This document shows, in pieces, positions 54,219-63,066 of a DNA stretch of 64,000 bases. The stretch is from an uncultured Cytophagales bacterium (GTDB taxonomy: Bacteria > Bacteroidota > Bacteroidia > Cytophagales > Cyclobacteriaceae), in the NCBI GenBank assembly GCA_913057175.1, contig CAJXNP010000012.1:62001-126000 (forward strand), in the 5' to 3' direction. Numbering within the stretch: position 1 is the stretch's first letter; each line of letters opens with the position of its first letter. The notes beneath the pieces are model-generated. The model saw nothing but the letters and a program-made list of their open reading frames with translations. It did not search any database and was not told where the DNA came from. The position numbers and the translations under genes are program-made.

Positions 54219-54274
54219 GGGTTATGAGTTGCCGGTTGCGAGTTGGACAACCCGCAACTGGCAACCCGTAACCC
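54219..54274. repeat. long imperfect hairpin upstream of pyrR
   Basis: Three paired blocks face each other: GGGTTA/TAACCC, GTTGCC/GGCAAC and GTTGCG/CGCAAC, with small internal bulges and a loop of about 12 bases (54241-54252). Total stem content is 18 paired bases. It lies between the end of an unknown secreted-protein gene and the pyrR start, and has no T tract. Confidence 0.8.
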
Positions 54275-54282
54275 AATTCCCC

Positions 54283-55794
54283 CTATTTCAAAATAACCTT
54301 ATTGATGAAAAAGATATCAGTTTTCTCCGCGCCGATCATACTTTCGCTGTCTTTAATTTCCTGGATACCAAATGCAAAATAGGTCTTGCCATACCAGTCT
54401 TCCAGTCCACCATATTCGCTATTTACATCATCTTCATCGATCAATTCCTTATCCAGATTGGTTTTTAATTCGATTTGATCCTGGATATCCAACACCTGTG
54501 TTCCCTGGATGATTTTCATCCTGATCTCATTATTATAAACATACAAAAGTACGATACCATCATCTACGGGTCCGGCATGGACATAGTGTCTTAAGTTGAA
54601 GGTGACAATATCCTGGATCTCAAAGCTATTGTCCCATAATATTTTTCCTCTGTGATCAAATCCGATCACAACAGCATGCGTGTAGGCATATCCTTCAAAA
54701 AATGAACCGCCGGTATAGTAGGGGTTATATGTGGCATATCCCGGAGAAGTGTAGGAGTATTTGGGATAAAAAGCCTCCCCCACCATGATGTATTGATCCT
54801 TGTATTCTATGATATCATGAACAAGAAGCTTGTAGTGAAATTTATTCTTCTTTCCTTTTATTTTTCTCCGGGCAATTTTCTTTTTAATCCTGATCTCCCT
54901 TTTAGCTTTCAGGTAATTAAAAAAGTTTTTCAAGTCAGCATAATTATAGTAGTTAATTACGTGATCTCCATTAGATTCGATCGTTGAGACAAATATGCCC
55001 CTAGAAAGGTCTGACTTTTTGTGTGAATAGGTTCCTACAACAATATGCCTTTCTTCATTGATGGCTACCGATCTGCCATAGATCAGGCCATAGTCCCCCT
55101 GTGGTTGCAAGTCGTAGTCGATCAACAAATTTCCGTTTGTATCAAAGGTACGGAGGGATATCGATCTCTTTTTATCTGGAGTCTGGTGATTTAAAAGGAC
55201 ATTGAAAATGCCTTTTTTCTCTTCTACTTCCAACTGCATGATTTGATTGGGTTCGTTTCTGAATCCCGGTAAAACGATAGGTGTAGCGCTGCCAAATTTA
55301 TAACAAACGAATGTAGGCCGGTTATTCACGTATCCCCCAAAAATCAGCGTTTCGTCAATGACTTCAAATTCCGTCATTTCAAGGTCGTATTCTGTTTCAA
55401 AATCAAAAACTTCCTTCGCCTGGGTCTCTTTTTCGAATCTTATTACCTTGAATCTTTTTGTCTTTAAGCTGCTTCTGAATAAAAAGTACACATAAGGGTC
55501 GATGAAATCGTACCCTACCTTTTTGTACTCCAGATCTACATAGTCAAAAAGCTCCCACTTAACCTGTAAGGCAGTATCGAGATGAATCAGTTCGTATTTG
55601 AAATCTCTTTTGGTCTCTTTGTTTTTGACCATTCTGGAAAGAAACAGGCCGTTTTCATCAGCGGAAACAATCAAAAAATCATCATCTTCCCGATCAAGTA
55701 CTTTTTCATATCTGGCTCCCTGATAAACCTGTGAAAAGGCAGATGGCACCATGAAAATTGATAAAAACAAGTAAACCAAAAGTCTTGATATCAT
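54283..55794 (-). CDS. secreted protein of unknown function, beta-rich
   Basis: 503 residues from the ATG at 55794, which puts a signal peptide at the N-terminus (ISRLLVYLFLSIFMVPSAFS). Reading to 55827 would add 11 residues before it. The body alternates short strands with turn residues (e.g. LIDYDLQPQGDYGLIYGRSV, then HIVVGTYSHKKSDLSRGIFV, then RGKILWDNSFEIQDIVTFNL), reminiscent of a beta-propeller, though no repeat is regular enough to prove it. The family is not recognised. It may be periplasmic. Confidence 0.72.
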   Translation of the reverse strand: MISRLLVYLFLSIFMVPSAFSQVYQGARYEKVLDREDDDFLIVSADENGLFLSRMVKNKETKRDFKYELIHLDTALQVKWELFDYVDLEYKKVGYDFIDPYVYFLFRSSLKTKRFKVIRFEKETQAKEVFDFETEYDLEMTEFEVIDETLIFGGYVNNRPTFVCYKFGSATPIVLPGFRNEPNQIMQLEVEEKKGIFNVLLNHQTPDKKRSISLRTFDTNGNLLIDYDLQPQGDYGLIYGRSVAINEERHIVVGTYSHKKSDLSRGIFVSTIESNGDHVINYYNYADLKNFFNYLKAKREIRIKKKIARRKIKGKKNKFHYKLLVHDIIEYKDQYIMVGEAFYPKYSYTSPGYATYNPYYTGGSFFEGYAYTHAVVIGFDHRGKILWDNSFEIQDIVTFNLRHYVHAGPVDDGIVLLYVYNNEIRMKIIQGTQVLDIQDQIELKTNLDKELIDEDDVNSEYGGLEDWYGKTYFAFGIQEIKDSESMIGAEKTDIFFINKVILK

Positions 55795-55927
55795 ATAATT
55801 AAGGTTCCTTTTCCAATTCCCGATCATATTAATCCTCCCTTTAAAAATTTATTCTCTATTTAATTTAATAGTATAAAGTCTTTTATCGAAAAAAAGTATG
55901 AAAAATCAATTGTCAGGATGATTAGTT

Positions 55928-56332
55928 TTATTCACTTTTTGACAAAATGATGTCGTATTCTTCCTTTTTAACAGGCATTACAGATAGTCGGGAGTGAGTG
56001 ACCAGCATCAGCTTTGAAAGCCTTTCATCTTTCTTTATTTCCTCCAGGCTAACAGACTTTTTCAGCTTTTCTACAGGAACAAGGTCTACTACTACCCAAC
56101 GATCATCATCCGTTGTCGGGTCCTGGTAAAATTCCTTTACCACTTTTGCTATTCCCACAACGGATTTTTCTTTGACACTGTGGTAAAACAAAGCCAGGTC
56201 ATCTTTTTTCATTTCTTTCAGGTTGTTTCTCGCCTGGTAATTTCTCACTCCATCCCAGTGGTCTCTTCCAAGTTTTACGAAATCATCCCAGGAATAAGTT
56301 GAGGGTTCTGATTTTACAAGCCAATAGTTCAT
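55928..56332 (-). CDS. EVE domain protein
   Basis: 134 residues. The pattern NYWLVKSEPSTYSWDDFVKL, then WDGVRNYQARNNLKEMKKDD, then LALFYHSVKEKSVVGIAKVV is the EVE/PUA-like fold of the thymocyte nuclear protein 1 type. EVE domains recognise modified bases in nucleic acids. The role in this organism is unknown. It is divergent from polX, and a perfect 14-base AT-rich palindrome (CAATTTTAAAATTG, 56407-56420) lies in the spacer. Confidence 0.92.
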   Translation of the reverse strand: MNYWLVKSEPSTYSWDDFVKLGRDHWDGVRNYQARNNLKEMKKDDLALFYHSVKEKSVVGIAKVVKEFYQDPTTDDDRWVVVDLVPVEKLKKSVSLEEIKKDERLSKLMLVTHSRLSVMPVKKEEYDIILSKSE

Positions 56333-56485
56333 AAGCTGATTGATAATTAGTTTAAACGTCTTCTAAAAAAACAAAATATTTGACATTTTGAGCAACGACT
56401 GAACGACAATTTTAAAATTGAACCATTATTCCTTCTATTTACATTTTAAAGATTATTATTTTAACGATCTATTTACACCAAACAC

Positions 56486-58201
56486 ATGATCTCAAAAAAA
56501 GACATCATCAAGTTATTTAAGCTAACCGCCTCGCTGATGGAAATTCATGGTGAGAATGAATTCAAGACCAGGGTTTATTCCAATGCATCATTTAATCTGG
56601 AAAAATACGAAGGCGAGCTAAATAAATTATCGAGAGAGGAATTGGCAAATATTGAAGGCTTGGGTAAGTCAATGGTTGAAAATATCACCCAAATCCTGGA
56701 AACAGGCACCTTCGAAAAACTGGAAGAGCTGAGAAAAGTTACTCCCGGGGGATTGCTGGATATTGCTGGAATAAAAGGACTAGGCGCCAAAAAAGTGAGA
56801 ATGCTTTGGAAAGAACTGGGCATTGATACGCTTGAAGGACTCAGAAAAGCCTGTGAAGGTAATATCATTTCCGGTCTGAAAGGTTTTGGTCAGAAAACAC
56901 AGGATAATATCATAAAGGAGGTTAACTACATTTTAGCCAATAAATACAAACTCCTTTATGAGGAAGCAGAGATCTTTGCGGATCAGATCCAGGAAATATT
57001 AGAGGAAAAGCTTCCTGATGTGCTGATCTCACAGGCAGGAGAATTGCGTCGGAAACTGGAAATCGTTGATGAACTAACATTTGTGATCGGGACTGATCGG
57101 ATAGTCGAGGTTTATGATAAATTATCTGAAATTGATTCTTTTGAGCATACCTATACCGAAAGTGGTCCTTTTAACTGGCGGGGAAATTTGTTAGAAAATG
57201 GGGCAAAGGTTCATTTTATATTGTGCAGCAAGGAACAGTTCTACAACAAAGTACTTCTCCACACAGGTTCTGAAAAACACCTGGCACTTGCTACACACGA
57301 ACAGAGCAATCTTTTCTCCATTATTAGTGAATCACCATTGAAAGATGAGGCTACTGCTTATGAAAAATTGTCCATGCAGTATGTGATTCCGGAGCTGAGG
57401 GAGGGATGGTTTGAGATAGAGCAGGCAAGAAAGAATGAATTGCCCAAATTGATCGAATTTGAGGATTTAAAAGGCACTCTCCACAATCACTCCACATATA
57501 GTGATGGGAAAAATACCCTGCGGGAAATGGCTGAAAAGTGTATTGAAATGGGCTATGAATACCTGGGAATTTCTGACCATAGCAAGTCTGCGTTTTATGC
57601 TAATGGTTTACAGGAATTTCATGTGAAAAAACAGCACGAGGAAATTGACCAGCTAAATAAAGAATTAGCACCTTTTAAGATATTCAAAGGCATCGAATCC
57701 GATATTTTGAATGATGGCTCCCTTGATTATGAAAGTGACATCCTTGAATCGTTTGACTTCATCGTAGCATCCATTCACAGCAACCTGAACATGGACATTA
57801 CCAAAGCGACTAATCGTTTGCTTACCGCTATCCAAAACCCTTATACAACTATTCTCGGTCATTCCACAGGCCGTTTATTGCTGAGAAGGGAAGGCTACCC
57901 GATCGATCATAAGACGATTATCGATGCCTGTACAGAAAATGATGTGATCATCGAGATCAACGCCAATCCATGGCGTCTTGACCTCGATTGGCGGTGGGTG
58001 AATTATGCTTTGGAAAAAGGAATAACGTTAAGCATTAATCCGGATGCCCATGAGTTGGAGGGTCTGCGTGACATGTATTATGGTGTTCAGGTTGGCAGAA
58101 AAGGAGGATTGACAAAAGAGAAAACATTCAATTGCCTGGGAGTAAAAGAGGTCGAGGAGTATTTCAAAAAGCGAAAGGAACAAAAGCTAAATGGAAAGTA
58201 A
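56486..58201 (+). CDS. polX: family X DNA polymerase with PHP domain
   Basis: 571 residues. Helix-hairpin-helix elements stand near residues 50-65 (LANIEGLGKSMVENITQI) and 85-105 (LLDIAGIKGLGAKKVRMLW). A palm-like region follows (e.g. LTFVIGTDRIVEVYDKL), and a C-terminal PHP phosphoesterase domain begins with GTLHNHSTYSDGKNTLREMA and includes YLGISDHSKSAF, VASIHSNLNM and SINPDAHELEGL. Standard PolX palm carboxylates (DxD) are not clear to me here, as in other Bacteroidota members, so polymerase activity is in doubt while PHP activity is likely. It overlaps the next gene by 11 bases. Confidence 0.87.
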   Translation: MISKKDIIKLFKLTASLMEIHGENEFKTRVYSNASFNLEKYEGELNKLSREELANIEGLGKSMVENITQILETGTFEKLEELRKVTPGGLLDIAGIKGLGAKKVRMLWKELGIDTLEGLRKACEGNIISGLKGFGQKTQDNIIKEVNYILANKYKLLYEEAEIFADQIQEILEEKLPDVLISQAGELRRKLEIVDELTFVIGTDRIVEVYDKLSEIDSFEHTYTESGPFNWRGNLLENGAKVHFILCSKEQFYNKVLLHTGSEKHLALATHEQSNLFSIISESPLKDEATAYEKLSMQYVIPELREGWFEIEQARKNELPKLIEFEDLKGTLHNHSTYSDGKNTLREMAEKCIEMGYEYLGISDHSKSAFYANGLQEFHVKKQHEEIDQLNKELAPFKIFKGIESDILNDGSLDYESDILESFDFIVASIHSNLNMDITKATNRLLTAIQNPYTTILGHSTGRLLLRREGYPIDHKTIIDACTENDVIIEINANPWRLDLDWRWVNYALEKGITLSINPDAHELEGLRDMYYGVQVGRKGGLTKEKTFNCLGVKEVEEYFKKRKEQKLNGK

Positions 58202-59216
58202 ATACCGGAAAATCCTCATCCTGCGCTTTTCTTCCATTGGCGATATTGTGCTGACGACTCCCGTCCCTCGTTGCATTAAAACCCAGTTTCCTGATTGTGA
58301 AGTTCACTATTGCACTAAACAGTCCTTTCGATCTCTAGTCGAAAACAACCCTTATATCGACAAGGTTCATATACTTAAATCAGGACTGAGAGATCTGATT
58401 AAAGAATTGAAGAAGGAAAATTTTGATTTCATTGTTGACCTGCACCACAATATCAGAACCAAGCTGATTAAAATAGCATTGAGGAAACCCTCTTCAGCAT
58501 TCAATAAACTCAACTATGAAAAGTGGTTGTTTGTCCAATTCAGGATCAATAAACTACCGAATGTTCACATTGTGGATCGTTACCTGGAAGCCGCCTCGCC
58601 TCTTGGTGTGAAAAATGATAACCTTGGGTTGGATTACTTCATTCCTGAAAAAGATGTTGTAGAAAAAGAATGGCTTCCCGACGAATTTCAAAAGGGATAT
58701 GTAGCAGTGGTCATTGGAGCTACCTATTATACCAAGAAGTTGCCCTTTGAAAAACTTGTTGAACTTTGCGATCGCATCTCAAAACCCATAGTTTTGATTG
58801 GAGGAAAAGAGGACAAGGAAATGGGAGACCGGTTAACAACATTTTTTAAAAAACATGAGGCTAGCGAGCATTTGGAAGAAAAACTGAAGGAACTAGGTAA
58901 AAAATCTGTCCTGTTCAATGCTTGTGGCAAGTTCAATTTAAACCAATCCGCAGATTTGATCAGGAAAGCAAGTTATGTATTCTCTCATGATACCGGGATG
59001 ATGCACATTGCAGCAGCTTTTAAAAAATACACCTTCAGCATCTGGGGCAATACCATTACCCAGTTTGGCATGTATCCCTACAAAACCAAATTTATAGTTT
59101 TTGAGAACAACAAACTGGATTGCCGTCCCTGCTCCAAATTAGGCTATCACAAATGTCCGAAAAAGCACTTTAAGTGCATGAAGGACCTAGTGTTTGATTT
59201 TTATTTGCCGGAGTAA
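58191..59216 (+). CDS. glycosyltransferase family 9 protein (heptosyltransferase-like)
   Basis: 341 residues. KILILRFSSIGDIVLTTPVP is the usual GT9 start with the acceptor-site Asp. FVIDLHHN-like FIVDLHHNIRTKLIKI, VAVVIGATYYTKKLPFEKLV and YVFSHDTGMMHIAAAFKKYT provide the nucleotide-sugar-binding blocks, and a Cys-rich tail (LDCRPCSKLGYHKCPKKHFK) resembles the end of ADP-heptose:LPS transferases. It may add heptose or a related sugar to the LPS core. It overlaps polX, so it is in the same transcript. Confidence 0.9.
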   Translation: MESKYRKILILRFSSIGDIVLTTPVPRCIKTQFPDCEVHYCTKQSFRSLVENNPYIDKVHILKSGLRDLIKELKKENFDFIVDLHHNIRTKLIKIALRKPSSAFNKLNYEKWLFVQFRINKLPNVHIVDRYLEAASPLGVKNDNLGLDYFIPEKDVVEKEWLPDEFQKGYVAVVIGATYYTKKLPFEKLVELCDRISKPIVLIGGKEDKEMGDRLTTFFKKHEASEHLEEKLKELGKKSVLFNACGKFNLNQSADLIRKASYVFSHDTGMMHIAAAFKKYTFSIWGNTITQFGMYPYKTKFIVFENNKLDCRPCSKLGYHKCPKKHFKCMKDLVFDFYLPE

Positions 59217-59423
59217 TGGCAGAGGGCAGGGCGCGGAGAGGTAAGTGAAAAAAAGTGGGTAGTGAGGGAACAATACACGGAGTTAAAAACACGACATCGT
59301 CAATTTAGGTCTTGATTGACTATCGGATTTTTCTGATTTCACTTTCGAAATTTATGGGGATAAAGTATTTTAAAATTCAACTCCTGATTTTTTAAATGAC
59401 TTTGTTTAACTAATTATCAGATT

Positions 59424-60269
59424 ATGGCAAAAAAGAAAGAATCGCTTACTGACAAGGAAAAGCTTGAGCAGGAAAATAGTTTTTTGAAAATGAAGTTAAT
59501 GGCGGAACAAGGAGCCACATTTAGTGAAAATGATGATTCCAAATTGAGCCCCGAAATAGAAAATAAGTGGCTCAATTATATTCATAATTATGAGAATATC
59601 TATAAAAATGCAAAAAAGGTTTCGGTTTTTGAATTTATCGGGAAGCCTGATTTCAGACCTGCAGGGCAATTAAATGACTCGGAAATATCCAAGGCATTGG
59701 ATTTGTTGGTGGAGACGATGAGTTCTCATGGAGTAAACCTGGATTGTATTTGTGAATACGATGACCGTACGATTTACGAATTTGTAACAGAAGAATTATT
59801 TAAGCACGAAGTCGAGGATTTGAGGATGGAGGGAATGACGACAAATTTTATATATGAAGAGTTTTACCCAAATCATGAGTATGACCTAAACCGTCATACA
59901 GAGGATTTCTTTAATGCTTTGTTAACCAGGGAGTGGAGTGAATATGATACAAATTTTCTGTGCAATGAAGTTATTTCATCAAATGGAAAAGAAATAAAAG
60001 CTTCGGAGTTTGCGAAGCACATAAAATTATTCCAGAACAATTGGGAAAAGTTTACGGATTTTGAACAAAAAGTAAACGAAATACAATTCGATGTGGAAGA
60101 AGGGAAAGCCTCCGTCAATGCATGGGTTAGCTATCGTGTTGTCTCTTCGAATAGTCAGAAAACCAATTACCAAGGCAATTCATTGATACATTTCGAATTG
60201 GTTTATGATTATTGGTGCATCAAGAAAGTTGTAGTTCCCGGCTTCAACGACTATGATGCTAAAAGTTGA
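59424..60269 (+). CDS. soluble protein of unknown function
   Basis: 281 residues without signal peptide or membrane segments. The N-terminus is charged and coiled-coil-like (KKKESLTDKEKLEQENSFLK). The middle is acidic and helical, and the last 100 residues have strand-rich stretches (ASVNAWVSYRVV, then SLIHFELVYDYWCIKKVVVP) that could be an NTF2-like domain; that is a guess. It lies 207 bases after the glycosyltransferase in a spacer where I see nothing else. Confidence 0.7.
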   Translation: MAKKKESLTDKEKLEQENSFLKMKLMAEQGATFSENDDSKLSPEIENKWLNYIHNYENIYKNAKKVSVFEFIGKPDFRPAGQLNDSEISKALDLLVETMSSHGVNLDCICEYDDRTIYEFVTEELFKHEVEDLRMEGMTTNFIYEEFYPNHEYDLNRHTEDFFNALLTREWSEYDTNFLCNEVISSNGKEIKASEFAKHIKLFQNNWEKFTDFEQKVNEIQFDVEEGKASVNAWVSYRVVSSNSQKTNYQGNSLIHFELVYDYWCIKKVVVPGFNDYDAKS

Positions 60270-60388
60270 AAGTTCATCAAGTTGAAGGTGAAATCATCAA
60301 TCTACGATCTACAATCAATAAATCACTCCACCTTCGCTGCAGCTACGGCGGCCAAGCAACTCACTAGATCTCCGCATCATCAAATAAT

Positions 60389-61966
60389 TCACAAAGGGAT
60401 GTTCCCATGCTTTTTTCTGGGAAGTTGATCGACCTTGTTTTGAAGCATATTGTAGGCGTAGATCAGTTTGTTTCGGGTTTGATTAGGGTAAATCACTTCA
60501 TCAATATATCCCCGTGAAGCGGCAATGTAGGGATTGGCAAATTTTTCATTGTATTCCGCCTCTTTTTCCAGCAACTTCTTATTCGGATCCGGAGCATTTT
60601 TGATTTCATTTTTAAAAATGATCTCAGCGGCACCTTTTGCTCCCATCACAGCGATTTCTGCCGTCGGCCAGGCATAATTCAAATCCGCGCCAATGTGTTT
60701 GGAATTCATCACATCGTAAGCGCCACCGTATGCTTTTCGAGTAATAACCGTCACCCGGGGAACCGTTGCTTCGCTAAAAGCATAGAGCAATTTGGCACCA
60801 TTTGTTATGATGGCATTCCATTCCTGGTCGGTTCCAGGAAGAAAGCCGGGAACATCTTCTAAAACGAGCAATGGAATATTGAAACAATCACAAAAACGGA
60901 CAAAGCGCGCTCCTTTTTGGCTGGAATGAATATCCAGTACACCTGCCAATGACATAGGCTGATTACCGACAATTCCAATACTTCTTCCGGCAAGCCTCGC
61001 AAATCCAATAACAATGTTCTCAGCAAAATTTTTATGAACTTCCATAAAAGAATCTTCATCCACGATTCCATTGATCACATCCCGCATATCGTAAGGCTCG
61101 TTTGGACTTTCTGGAATAATAAAATCCAGTTCTGTGCGCTCTTCTTTTCCTTTTAGCTTATAATCAGCATTTTCCGGGATATCCTCACAATTTTGTGGAA
61201 TGTATGACAGTAACCTTTTAATTCCTTCGATGCATTCTATTTCATTGGTACACGAAAAATGGGCGACCCCACTTTTTGAACTGTGTGCTTTTGCTCCTCC
61301 CAACTCTTCCGATGTTACTTCTTCATGTGTAACGGTCTTAACAACCTTTGGCCCGGTGACAAACATATAAGAAGTATTTTCCACCATAAAAATGAAATCA
61401 GTAATGGCCGGGGAATAAACCGCACCACCAGCGCATGGTCCCATGACAGCCGAGATTTGGGGCACCACTCCTGAAATTCGTGTATTTCGATAAAAAATGT
61501 CAGCGTATCCACCAAGCGAAACAACCCCTTCCTGAATCCTTGCCCCACCCGAGTCATTCAGACCAATAATGGGAGCGCCATTTTGCATGGCCATATCCAT
61601 GATCTTGACCACTTTCTCGGCGTGAGCTTCCGAGAGTGAACCACCAAAGACCGTGAAATCCTGGGAGAAAACGTATGTCAATCTTCCATTTACCGTTCCG
61701 AAACCAGTCACCACACCATCACCCAGATATTTTTCATTTTCCAGGCCGAAATCCATGGACCGATGGGTGACAAATTTGCCCAATTCCTGGAAGGATCCTT
61801 TGTCCATTAAAAGCTCTATCCGTTCCCGCGCAGTGAGCTTTCCTTTTTTGTGTTGGGATTCAATTCTACTCTCTCCACCCCCTTTTAAGGCTTCTTCATT
61901 TTTGTTTTCGAGTAGGCTGTATTTCTCTTGATGTAGGTCTTTTATCTGATCGTTGTTTCCAGTCAT
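60389..61966 (-). CDS. pccB: acyl-CoA (propionyl-CoA) carboxylase carboxyltransferase subunit
   Basis: 525 residues from the ATG at 61966; a GTG at 61972 is the other choice. [20 protein letters not shown] and [20 protein letters not shown] open the carboxyltransferase domain. [20 protein letters not shown] and [20 protein letters not shown] are the two oxyanion-hole regions that bind carboxybiotin and acyl-CoA. The length and the C-terminus ([19 protein letters not shown]) match PccB. The substrate could be propionyl-, acetyl- or methylcrotonyl-CoA. The biotin carboxylase subunit is not adjacent. Confidence 0.92.
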   Translation of the reverse strand: MTGNNDQIKDLHQEKYSLLENKNEEALKGGGESRIESQHKKGKLTARERIELLMDKGSFQELGKFVTHRSMDFGLENEKYLGDGVVTGFGTVNGRLTYVFSQDFTVFGGSLSEAHAEKVVKIMDMAMQNGAPIIGLNDSGGARIQEGVVSLGGYADIFYRNTRISGVVPQISAVMGPCAGGAVYSPAITDFIFMVENTSYMFVTGPKVVKTVTHEEVTSEELGGAKAHSSKSGVAHFSCTNEIECIEGIKRLLSYIPQNCEDIPENADYKLKGKEERTELDFIIPESPNEPYDMRDVINGIVDEDSFMEVHKNFAENIVIGFARLAGRSIGIVGNQPMSLAGVLDIHSSQKGARFVRFCDCFNIPLLVLEDVPGFLPGTDQEWNAIITNGAKLLYAFSEATVPRVTVITRKAYGGAYDVMNSKHIGADLNYAWPTAEIAVMGAKGAAEIIFKNEIKNAPDPNKKLLEKEAEYNEKFANPYIAASRGYIDEVIYPNQTRNKLIYAYNMLQNKVDQLPRKKHGNIPL

Positions 61967-62046
61967 TATCACTTACATTTCTTATAAATGTAAGTATTAA
62001 CCAACAAAAAACAGTTAATAACACGTAAACTTAACCAACTTGTGAA

Positions 62047-62075
62047 TTGAAATATCAGTTAAATGATTACTTTTG
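62047..62075 (+). promoter_or_regulatory. promoter of the Ppx/GppA gene
   Basis: A -33 TTG at 62047-62049 and a -7 TACTTTTG at 62068-62075 fit the Bacteroidota sigma-A consensus (TTG, 17-23 bases, TAnnTTTG) with an 18-base spacer. The start codon follows 18 bases after the -7 box. This is the best complete promoter match I noticed in the window. Confidence 0.5.
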
Positions 62076-62093
62076 TGCGAAATTTTTTGAGGG

Positions 62094-63047
62094 ATGAGTT
62101 ATAGGATTGCAGTACTAGATTTGGGGACAAATACCTTTAATCTTCTGCTAGCTGATATGACTGAAGATAGCTACTCAGTTATCTACAGTGATAAGCTGCC
62201 AGTGAAGATCGGTTGTGGAGGTATTAATGAGGGTATCATTTCCATAGAAGCGAAGGAAAGGGCGATGGATGCGCTTTCGCAGTACAAAAGAATCATTGAT
62301 TTATATGGGGTGAAGAAAATTTATGGCTACGCAACCAGCGCTTTTCGAAATGCCGTAAACGGAAAGGCACTGCGTGATGAGATTGAAAAAAGGTTTGGAT
62401 TTGATATAAAGATCATCAGCGGAGAGGTCGAGGCGAACTTTATTTACTGTGGAGTAAAAGATGCGATGGACCTGGGGAATGATCCTGTGCTCATCATGGA
62501 CATTGGTGGTGGAAGCGTGGAATTCATCATCGGAAATAACAAAAAAGCTCATTGGAAAAAGAGCTATGAAATAGGTGCCCAAAGATTGCTTGACAAATTT
62601 CATCACATTGATCCTATCCCCGATTCTGAGATCGAAAACCTCGAAAAGTACTTTAATGAAATATTGGACGAGCTGTTCTCAGAATTAAAAAAATATAATG
62701 TAGATACATTGGTTGGATCGTCGGGATCCTTTGACACATTAAGTGAAATATACTGTGCTGAAAATAAGATCCATTTCGACCACGATGCTCATGAATTTCC
62801 ATTAGACATGGAGCATTACAAGGAAATTCACGAGGAGCTGATCCTGAAAAATAAAGAAGAGCGTTTGCAAATACCGGGGATGATCGAAATGAGGGTCGAT
62901 ATGATTGTAGTTGCCTCATGTTTGATTAACTTTATCATCAACAAATTTGATATTCAAAACATCAGGGTTTCCTCCCATTCTTTAAAGGAAGGAATGCTTG
63001 ATTTGATACGCAAAGAATTATTTCACCAGGAGAAAATTGCCGTTTAG
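62094..63047 (+). CDS. exopolyphosphatase / Ppx-GppA phosphatase family protein
   Basis: 317 residues, the short form without the C-terminal HD domain. The actin-like ATPase fold shows AVLDLGTNTFNLLLAD at the start and PVLIMDIGGGSVEFII near residue 137. ATSAFRNAVNGKALRDEIEK and ISGEVEANFIYCGVKDAM complete the pattern. Such enzymes cut polyphosphate or pppGpp and help set the stringent response. No polyphosphate kinase gene is in the window. Confidence 0.92.
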   Translation: MSYRIAVLDLGTNTFNLLLADMTEDSYSVIYSDKLPVKIGCGGINEGIISIEAKERAMDALSQYKRIIDLYGVKKIYGYATSAFRNAVNGKALRDEIEKRFGFDIKIISGEVEANFIYCGVKDAMDLGNDPVLIMDIGGGSVEFIIGNNKKAHWKKSYEIGAQRLLDKFHHIDPIPDSEIENLEKYFNEILDELFSELKKYNVDTLVGSSGSFDTLSEIYCAENKIHFDHDAHEFPLDMEHYKEIHEELILKNKEERLQIPGMIEMRVDMIVVASCLINFIINKFDIQNIRVSSHSLKEGMLDLIRKELFHQEKIAV

Positions 63048-63066
63048 CACACATTTGAAACTCTAA

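Noticed and set aside
60300-60388. GC-richer fragment after the unknown gene (near 60329-60355) considered as a gene end or repeat
   Set aside because: Too short to define; it resembles scattered spacer fragments in this phylum but no second copy is in the window.
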